Below are positions 58,641-64,000 of a stretch of DNA of 64,000 nt, piece by piece. Numbering within the stretch: position 1 is the stretch's first letter; each line of letters begins with the position of its first letter. A program made the position numbers and the translations under genes. Below the pieces are notes generated by a model. It searched no databases. It had not been told where the DNA came from and saw only the letters and a program-made list of their open reading frames with translations. This DNA is from an uncultured Burkholderiales bacterium. Its GTDB lineage: Bacteria; Pseudomonadota; Gammaproteobacteria; Burkholderiales; Burkholderiaceae_C. The stretch covers positions 24,878 to 88,877 of the forward strand of contig CAIJQQ010000002.1 in the NCBI GenBank assembly GCA_903822825.1, given 5' to 3'.

Positions 58641-58721
58641 GGGATGTCTCCTTCGGGTTGAAAATTTTTATTCTAGCCGCACACGGGCCGATTCAGCGTT
58701 CATCGGCCACATTGCTCAGAA

Positions 58722-61130
58722 TCAGCTTTTCTTGCGTGGCGGCAAGCCTGTGTGCTGGGTGAGCAGCTGGCCTTTTTTGGGTTGACCCAAGCGCTTGGGG
58801 GCCGTGGACAGCGACACCGAGGACTTGGCCCCCGCCCCTGTGCTGTTTTTTCGCCGCGCGCTTTGGTAGCCGTCTTCGGCCAGCGGTTGCCAATTCGGGA
58901 TCAAATGGTGTTTGCCATTACCGATCAAATCAGCGCGGCCCATGGCCTTGAGCGCTTCGCGCAGCAAGGGCCAGTTGTTGGCGTCGTGGTAGCGCAAAAA
59001 AGCTTTGTGCAGGCGACGGCGTTTGTCGCCTTTGACCACGTCCACTTTTTCGCTGTCGCGGGTGATTTTGCGCAGCGGGTTGCGGGTGGAGTGGTACATG
59101 GCTGTGGCCGTGGCCATGGGGCTGGGGTAGAAGGTCTGCACCTGGTCGGCCCTGAACCCGTTCTTCTTGAGCCAAATCGCGAGGTTCATCATGTCTTCGT
59201 CGCTGGTGCCCGGGTGGGCGGCGATGAAGTACGGGATGAGGAACTGCTTTTTGCCCACTTCTTCGCTGTACTTGTCGAACATCGACTTGAAGCGGTCGTA
59301 GGTGCCGATGCCCGGCTTCATCATCTTGGACAGCGGGCCGCCCTCGGTATGCTCCGGCGCGATCTTCAGGTAGCCGCCCACATGGTGCTGCACCAGTTCT
59401 TTCACATACTCGGGCGACTGCACGGCCAGGTCGTAACGCAGGCCTGAGCCGATCAGGATCTTCTTGATGCCCTTCAAGTTGCGGGCGCGGCGGTACATGT
59501 TGATCAGCGGGCCGTGGTCGGTGGTCAGGTTCTGGCAGATGCCGGGGAACACACAGCTGGGTTTGCGGCAAGCGGATTCGATCTCAGGGGTGCGGCAGCC
59601 TAAGCGGTACATATTGGCCGTGGGGCCACCCAGGTCAGAGATGACGCCGGTGAAGCCTTTGACCTTGTCGCGGATGTCTTCGACCTCGCGGATGACCGAT
59701 TCTTCAGAGCGGCTTTGGATGATGCGGCCTTCGTGCTCGGTGATGGAGCAAAAGGTGCAGCCACCAAAGCAGCCGCGCATGATGTTGACCGAGAACCGGA
59801 TCATTTCCCACGCAGGAATTTTGGTTGCGTGGTCGTGGCTGCCGTTTTCGTCGGCATAACGCGGGTGCGGGCTGCGGGCGTAAGGCAGGTCGAACACATG
59901 GTCCATCTCAGCGGTGGTGAGAGGGATGGGCGGCGGCGTGATCCACACGTCGCGGGCCAAACGTTTGGAATTGACGTCACCATCAAGGCCTCCGCCGTGC
60001 GCCTGCACCAGGCAGCGGGCGTTGCCAGGGTTGGTTTCAAGGTGAAGTACGCGGTTGGCATGGGCATACAAGACCGCATCCGACTTGACCTGCTCGTAGC
60101 TGGGCAGGCGGATCACGCTTTTGTCGCGGGGCGGTACTTTGTGGGTGCCTTTGCCACGCAGCGCAGGGTTGGGCAAAAATGTGAGCGGCTGGATGATGGG
60201 CTCAATAGCGGCTTGCACGGTGCGGGCTTGGGCCACGGCAGCAGACAAATCAGTCTCGATGTTTTTGGCGTTGTGGCCCTCGGCCACTTCTTTGGCCTCT
60301 TCCTCACGGGCGCAAGTGGCGCCCTGCTCCCGCGCTTGGTCCGAGATCATCAAATAGGGGTTGATGTGTGCCTCAACGTGGCCGGGGGTATCCACGCTGG
60401 TGGAGTCGATCTCGAACCAGCCTTCGGGCGTTTCACGGCGCACAAAGGCGGTGCCGCGCACATCGGTGATCTGCTGCACTGGTTCGCGGGCGGCCAGGCG
60501 GTGGGCAATCTCGACAATCGCCCGCTCGGCGTTGCCATACAGCAGCAAGTCGCACTTGCTGTCCACCACCACCGAGCGGCGGACTTTGTCCGACCAGTAG
60601 TCGTAATGCGCGATGCGGCGCAGGCTGCCTTCGATGCCGCCGAGCACGATGGGTGTTTCAGGAAAGGCTTCGCGGCAACGCTGGCTGTACACAATGGCCG
60701 CGCGGTCGGGCCGCTTGCCGCCCACGTCGCCCGCGGTGTAGGCGTCGTCGGTGCGGATTTTTCGGTCCGCCGTGTAGCGGTTGATCATGGAATCCATGTT
60801 GCCGCTGGTCACGCCCCAAAACAAATTGGGTTGGCCCAAGGCCTTGAAGGCCTCGGCGCTGGTCCAGTCGGGCTGCGCGATGATGCCCACCCGAAAACCC
60901 TGGTTCTCCAGCATGCGGCCGATCACGGCCATGCCGAAACTGGGGTGGTCCACATAAGCGTCGCCTGTCACCAGCACGATGTCGCAGCTGTCCCAGCCCA
61001 GTTGGGTCATTTCCTCGCGGCTCATCGGCAAAAACGGTGCCGTGCCAAAGCGCTGCGCCCAGTACTTGCGGTAACTGGTCAGGGGTTTGGCGTCGCGCGG
61101 GAAAAAAGAGACGTCGGTGAAGGCGTTCAT
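58722..61130 (-). CDS. YgiQ family radical SAM protein
   Basis: An 802-residue protein with the UPF0313 N-terminal domain ([15 protein letters not shown]) and a radical SAM cluster motif C-F-G-G-C-T-F-C near residue 450. A basic, low-complexity tail follows. The family is widespread, but its reaction is not established. It is monocistronic between HU and the chromate transporter genes. Confidence 0.92.
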   Translation of the reverse strand: MNAFTDVSFFPRDAKPLTSYRKYWAQRFGTAPFLPMSREEMTQLGWDSCDIVLVTGDAYVDHPSFGMAVIGRMLENQGFRVGIIAQPDWTSAEAFKALGQPNLFWGVTSGNMDSMINRYTADRKIRTDDAYTAGDVGGKRPDRAAIVYSQRCREAFPETPIVLGGIEGSLRRIAHYDYWSDKVRRSVVVDSKCDLLLYGNAERAIVEIAHRLAAREPVQQITDVRGTAFVRRETPEGWFEIDSTSVDTPGHVEAHINPYLMISDQAREQGATCAREEEAKEVAEGHNAKNIETDLSAAVAQARTVQAAIEPIIQPLTFLPNPALRGKGTHKVPPRDKSVIRLPSYEQVKSDAVLYAHANRVLHLETNPGNARCLVQAHGGGLDGDVNSKRLARDVWITPPPIPLTTAEMDHVFDLPYARSPHPRYADENGSHDHATKIPAWEMIRFSVNIMRGCFGGCTFCSITEHEGRIIQSRSEESVIREVEDIRDKVKGFTGVISDLGGPTANMYRLGCRTPEIESACRKPSCVFPGICQNLTTDHGPLINMYRRARNLKGIKKILIGSGLRYDLAVQSPEYVKELVQHHVGGYLKIAPEHTEGGPLSKMMKPGIGTYDRFKSMFDKYSEEVGKKQFLIPYFIAAHPGTSDEDMMNLAIWLKKNGFRADQVQTFYPSPMATATAMYHSTRNPLRKITRDSEKVDVVKGDKRRRLHKAFLRYHDANNWPLLREALKAMGRADLIGNGKHHLIPNWQPLAEDGYQSARRKNSTGAGAKSSVSLSTAPKRLGQPKKGQLLTQHTGLPPRKKS

Positions 61131-61301
61131 GGAATCGATTCGGGGATAACCCTCTAGTGTAGGCGCTTGGGGGTGGGCTTGGGGGTTTGACGGCTATTTG
61201 ATTGAGCTGGGCTCAATCAATACCGACCAGGTCCTCAGCAGCTTGTCCGACAATCCCGGAATGCTTTTTTCATCGCTTCATTTGCTCATCACAAACGGGG
61301 C

Positions 61302-61445
61302 ATGACAAACCGGACGGTCTGCAGCGTGGTCACGCTGCGTTTTGCACTGCCTGAAACACAAGCCGCTGCCTTGGTGCAGCGCCTGTGCGACAGCGGGCAA
61401 GGCAACTTGGCTTGGCTGGGCACCGATAATGCGCAGCATGTCTGA
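61302..61445 (+). CDS. Possible small ORF upstream of the chromate transporter
   Basis: A 47-codon frame (ATG at 61302) that overlaps the next start by 8 bases. Its third positions are about 70 percent GC, similar to nearby genes, and it has an amphipathic L-R-F-A-L-P-E-T-Q-A-A-A-L-V stretch. No ribosome binding site is clear (GGGG is one base from the ATG). It may be a real leader protein, the remnant of a longer gene, or chance. Confidence 0.3.
   Translation: MTNRTVCSVVTLRFALPETQAAALVQRLCDSGQGNLAWLGTDNAQHV
61425..61430 (+). promoter_or_regulatory. -10-like box directly before the first chrA half
   Basis: GATAAT ends 7 bases before the ATG at 61438, with no Shine-Dalgarno between, as at map and rlhA. 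It lies inside the small ORF, so it may be fortuitous. Confidence 0.3.
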
Positions 61446-62043
61446 GCCCACCCCACTTCACCACCCGCGGTCCAAAACCGACCTGTTCGTGTCATTCACC
61501 TTGCTGGCCTTGCAGGGCTTTGGGGGCGTGCTGGCAGTGGTGCAGCGCGTGCTGGTCGAAGAAAAGCGCTGGATGACGCGCGAGCAGTTTGTCGAAGATT
61601 GGGCCGTGGCCCAGATCATGCCGGGCCCCAATGTGGTCAATTTGTCATTGATGATTGGCGGACGTTATTTTGGGTTGGCGGGCGCCTTGGCGGGTTTGGC
61701 GGGCATGCTGACTGCGCCATTGATCGTGGTGTTGCTGCTGGCGATGGCCTTTGGGGGCGTGTCAGACGCGGTTTGGGCGCAAGGCGCATTGCGGGGCATG
61801 GGCGCGGTTTCGGCCGGGTTGATTGCGGCTGTGGGCCTCAAGCTGATCAGCGCCTTGCGCAGCAACCCCATGGGCATGCCCGTGTGCATTGCGCTGGCCT
61901 TGGCCAGTTTCATGGGGGTGGGCGTGATGCGCTGGCCTCTGGCCTATGTGCTGCTGGGCACGGGCTTGCTCGCTTGTGGCTGGGCTTATTGGCAATTGGC
62001 CAAGCAAGCGGCCAACCCGTCGGCGGCTGGAGATGCGTCATGA
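61438..62043 (+). CDS. Chromate transporter, first half (ChrA domain)
   Basis: A 201-residue membrane protein corresponding to one CHR domain. F-V-S-F-T-L-L-A-L-Q-G-F-G-G and the Q-I-M-P-G-P-N-V-V-N motif are conserved. About five to six hydrophobic segments follow. CHR-family pairs export chromate or related oxyanions. It overlaps the second half by 4 bases, so the two are probably co-translated and form a heterodimer. Confidence 0.88.
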   Translation: MSEPTPLHHPRSKTDLFVSFTLLALQGFGGVLAVVQRVLVEEKRWMTREQFVEDWAVAQIMPGPNVVNLSLMIGGRYFGLAGALAGLAGMLTAPLIVVLLLAMAFGGVSDAVWAQGALRGMGAVSAGLIAAVGLKLISALRSNPMGMPVCIALALASFMGVGVMRWPLAYVLLGTGLLACGWAYWQLAKQAANPSAAGDAS

Positions 62044-62651
62044 ACCCCGTGCTGCATATGACCCCAGCCGACTGGCTGTCGATGTTCAACCACTACGCTT
62101 CGCTGTCTTTGCTGGCGGTGGGCGGCGCCATCACCACCGCACCCGACATGCACCGCTATCTGGTGGATGAAACGCATTGGCTGAGCGAGACCCAATTCAC
62201 CTCGTCAATTGCGCTGGCCCAAGCAGCGCCTGGCCCCAACATTTTGTTTGTGGCCCTGATGGGCTGGAACGTGGGCATGAACACCGCCGCAGGCCTGGGG
62301 GCCGAGGGCAGTCTGTGGAACACTTTTTTGTTGACCAGCCTGGGCGTGTTGGTGCCGATGCTGGGCATCATGCTGCCCTCCTCCATCCTCACCTACACGG
62401 CCACGCGCTGGGCGCACCGGCACCGGGACAAGATCGGTATTCGGGCGTTCAAGTCGGGCATGGCGCCGATCGTGATTGCTTTGTTGTTGGCCACGTCTTG
62501 GCTTTTGACGCTGAGCCACGACGAACCGGCCAAAGACTGGCGGCTTTACCTGTTGACTTTGGTGACCACGGGACTCGTGTGGCGCACCAAGCTGCACATG
62601 TTGTGGCTGATTGGGGCTGGTGCGCTTGTCGGGGCGCTGGGCTGGGTTTAA
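62040..62651 (+). CDS. Chromate transporter, second half (ChrA domain)
   Basis: A 203-residue membrane protein with the second CHR domain: S-L-L-A-V-G-G-A, then A-Q-A-A-P-G-P-N-I-L-F and several hydrophobic segments. It is translationally coupled to the first half (ATGA). No chrB regulator is adjacent. Confidence 0.88.
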   Translation: MNPVLHMTPADWLSMFNHYASLSLLAVGGAITTAPDMHRYLVDETHWLSETQFTSSIALAQAAPGPNILFVALMGWNVGMNTAAGLGAEGSLWNTFLLTSLGVLVPMLGIMLPSSILTYTATRWAHRHRDKIGIRAFKSGMAPIVIALLLATSWLLTLSHDEPAKDWRLYLLTLVTTGLVWRTKLHMLWLIGAGALVGALGWV

Positions 62652-62676
62652 ACGGCTTGCACCGAATGGGTGAAGG

Positions 62677-63387
62677 TCAAAGTTTTCGCCAGGAAAAATT
62701 GGCCACGGGCAGGGTTGTCATGGCTTGCTGAATCGCCCAAGCTGCTTGGTCGTATTGTCCGTGCTCAACAAAGGCGGTCATGGTCCAACGCACATGGGTG
62801 AGATCAAGGGTTTCTTGTGCAACGTCTCGCAGTTGCCATTGACCTTGTCCGAAGAGGGCTCCAGTTTTGATTTGGATGGCCACCATGTCACTGGCCAAAC
62901 AAGTCCATTGGAATTGCACACTGTCGGTCAGGTGGTCGCTGATGCCCATTTTCAGATTGAGGTATTGGGCCAATTGGCGCAAACCCATGTTCGCCAGAAC
63001 GATGGTGATGGCGGCCACGCCTGCGTCTACCCAGCGGGTCAGCCCGCAAAGCGCACCCACTGCGGCAGAACACCACAAAGTGGCGGCCGTGTTGAGTCCT
63101 TTGGTTTGGCCTGACTCGCGAAACAAGATGCCACCCCCGATGAACCCCACCCCGACGACGATTTGGGCGGCCATGCGGATGGGGTCGACAAAGCCTTGCG
63201 GCGTGCGCGACAACAACAAAAACAGGCAAGCCCCCATGGCCACCAAAGCATTGGTTTTGAGATCCACCAAGCGGCGGTGCCATTGGCGTTCAATGCCCAC
63301 CAGCGACCCCAAGAACAGCGCCAACAAGATTGACTGAAGGAATTCAGGCGACATTTGCAGCGACGCAAAGTTCAGGGTGATGGGCAT
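62677..63387 (-). CDS. MgtC/SapB family membrane protein
   Basis: A 236-residue protein with the MgtC N-terminal membrane domain: G-S-L-V-G-I-E-R-Q-W, L-K-T-N-A-L-V-A-M-G-A, G-V-G-F-I-G-G-G-I and T-A-A-T-L-W-C-S-A-A-V-G. A soluble C-terminal part follows. MgtC proteins affect ATP synthase and magnesium stress in known cases. The lipoprotein gene lies upstream on the same strand, 3 bases away. Confidence 0.92.
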   Translation of the reverse strand: MPITLNFASLQMSPEFLQSILLALFLGSLVGIERQWHRRLVDLKTNALVAMGACLFLLLSRTPQGFVDPIRMAAQIVVGVGFIGGGILFRESGQTKGLNTAATLWCSAAVGALCGLTRWVDAGVAAITIVLANMGLRQLAQYLNLKMGISDHLTDSVQFQWTCLASDMVAIQIKTGALFGQGQWQLRDVAQETLDLTHVRWTMTAFVEHGQYDQAAWAIQQAMTTLPVANFSWRKL

Positions 63388-63390
63388 GGC

Positions 63391-63720
63391 TCAGCGTGGG
63401 TTTTCGAAGAACACCGTGTTCGAGAAGTCACTGACCTCGAAATAGACTTTTTTCTCGCCCGGGTCGACCTGCATGTTCAGGTTCTCGTCGAGGACACCAT
63501 AGCCGTAGCGGTAAGCGCGTGGCGTCTTGTCATCGGTGCCCAAGGCGGTGCTGACTTTGTCCACCTTCAAGAAGCGGCGCACCAGTTTGTCGCCAGCGTA
63601 AACCTCCATCACGCCGTTGGTGCCGGTCCAGTTCTGAATGTCTCGGCTGATCTTGTTTTGCTGTTCTTGGGTGCAGGCGCTGAGCACCACAAGCACGGCC
63701 AGAGGCAATAGGGACTTCAT
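63391..63720 (-). CDS. Small lipoprotein, function unknown
   Basis: A 109-residue protein with a lipobox V-L-S-A-C (Cys16). The rest is polar with a run of probable beta-strands (V-M-E-V-Y-A-G-D-K-L-V-R-R-F). The start at 63720 has AGGAG 7 bases upstream. It sits between rlmB and mgtC. I do not recognise a family. Confidence 0.8.
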   Translation of the reverse strand: MKSLLPLAVLVVLSACTQEQQNKISRDIQNWTGTNGVMEVYAGDKLVRRFLKVDKVSTALGTDDKTPRAYRYGYGVLDENLNMQVDPGEKKVYFEVSDFSNTVFFENPR

Positions 63721-63737
63721 TGAATGACTCCTGAAAT

Positions 63738-64000
63738 TTAACCGCGCTGGCGCAGCGCTTCGAACAAACACACGCCACTGGCCACTGACACATTCAAGCT
63801 TTCGACGGCACCTTTCATGGGGATGCTGACGAGTTCATCGCAGGTCTTGCGGGTCAATTGCCGCATGCCCGGGCCTTCAGCGCCCAGCACCAAGGCGGTG
63901 GGGCCCCTCATCTCGACCTGGTAAATGGTTTTGGGCGCGTCACCGCTGGTGCCAATGATCCAGATGTTGCGCTCCTTGAGTTCGCCCAAGGTGCGCGCCA
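63738..64000 (-). CDS. rlmB: 23S rRNA (guanosine2251-2'-O)-methyltransferase, 3' part
   Basis: The last ~88 codons of a SPOUT/TrmH methyltransferase, with the gene running past the window edge. Motif 2 [10 protein letters not shown] and motif 3 [16 protein letters not shown] are visible. The L-N-V-S-V-A form and length fit RlmB, which methylates G2251 of 23S rRNA; another TrmH-family member cannot be excluded. Confidence 0.85.
   Translation of the reverse strand, partial: ARTLGELKERNIWIIGTSGDAPKTIYQVEMRGPTALVLGAEGPGMRQLTRKTCDELVSIPMKGAVESLNVSVASGVCLFEALRQRG

Overview
The window reads as a chromosomal segment of a betaproteobacterium of the order Burkholderiales, most likely Comamonadaceae (a Limnohabitans-, Rhodoferax- or Polaromonas-like organism). 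This is inferred from the GC-rich codon use, from the divergent ygfZ / mltG-tmk-holB-tatD block, from the selO-msrB-yciB-bolA-ppiC row, and from the long Liv-type ABC transporter plus acyl-CoA degradation locus. No tRNA, rRNA, transposase, integrase, prophage or CRISPR array was seen. Gene density is very high and no gene-free stretch exceeds 300 bases.

Layout. 1-4.8 kb (+): the end of tadA, fused in frame to a haloalkane-dehalogenase-like hydrolase, then ldcA and a penicillin-acylase-type Ntn hydrolase. 4.8-7.1 kb (-): a molybdopterin oxidoreductase large subunit without its iron-sulfur partner. 7.4-11.6 kb (-): mltG, tmk, holB, tatD and an ankyrin protein, divergent from ygfZ (+). 12.7-22.6 kb: a hotdog-GNAT fusion, an HSL-type esterase, an iron-type alcohol dehydrogenase, a MazEF toxin-antitoxin pair with a palindromic operator, a TfoX-domain protein, an SGNH-like lipoprotein, trhO, a patatin-like protein and tex. 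Three copies of a REP-doublet (REPIN-like) element sit directly at gene 3' ends here.

22.8-41.0 kb: a small lipoprotein with an HExxH motif, then about 18 kb of minus-strand genes. Read in transcription order these are a fatty acyl-CoA ligase, LivJHMGF, a FadB-like multifunctional enzyme, a thiolase, an acyl-CoA dehydrogenase, a serine hydrolase, an SDR, a PaaI-type thioesterase, an MDR reductase, a GST and another SDR. Together they look like uptake, CoA activation and beta-oxidation of a carboxylic acid whose identity the sequence does not reveal. The two ATPases of this transporter carry complementary motif defects that fall on the same predicted ATP site.

41.2-64 kb: selO-msrB-yciB-bolA-ppiC (+), rlhA (+), then purL, a SWIM/SNF2 helicase and a cystatin-like lipoprotein (-), map-glnD (+), HU and a YgiQ-type radical SAM protein (-), a split chromate transporter (+), and MgtC, a small lipoprotein and the end of rlmB (-).

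The most noteworthy points are the asymmetric LivFG ATPase pair, the bacterial cystatin-like lipoprotein, the REPIN-like elements at stop codons, the two domain fusions, and several start codons that sit where a GATAAT box would place the transcription start, suggesting leaderless mRNAs. No wholly new system could be demonstrated from the sequence alone.
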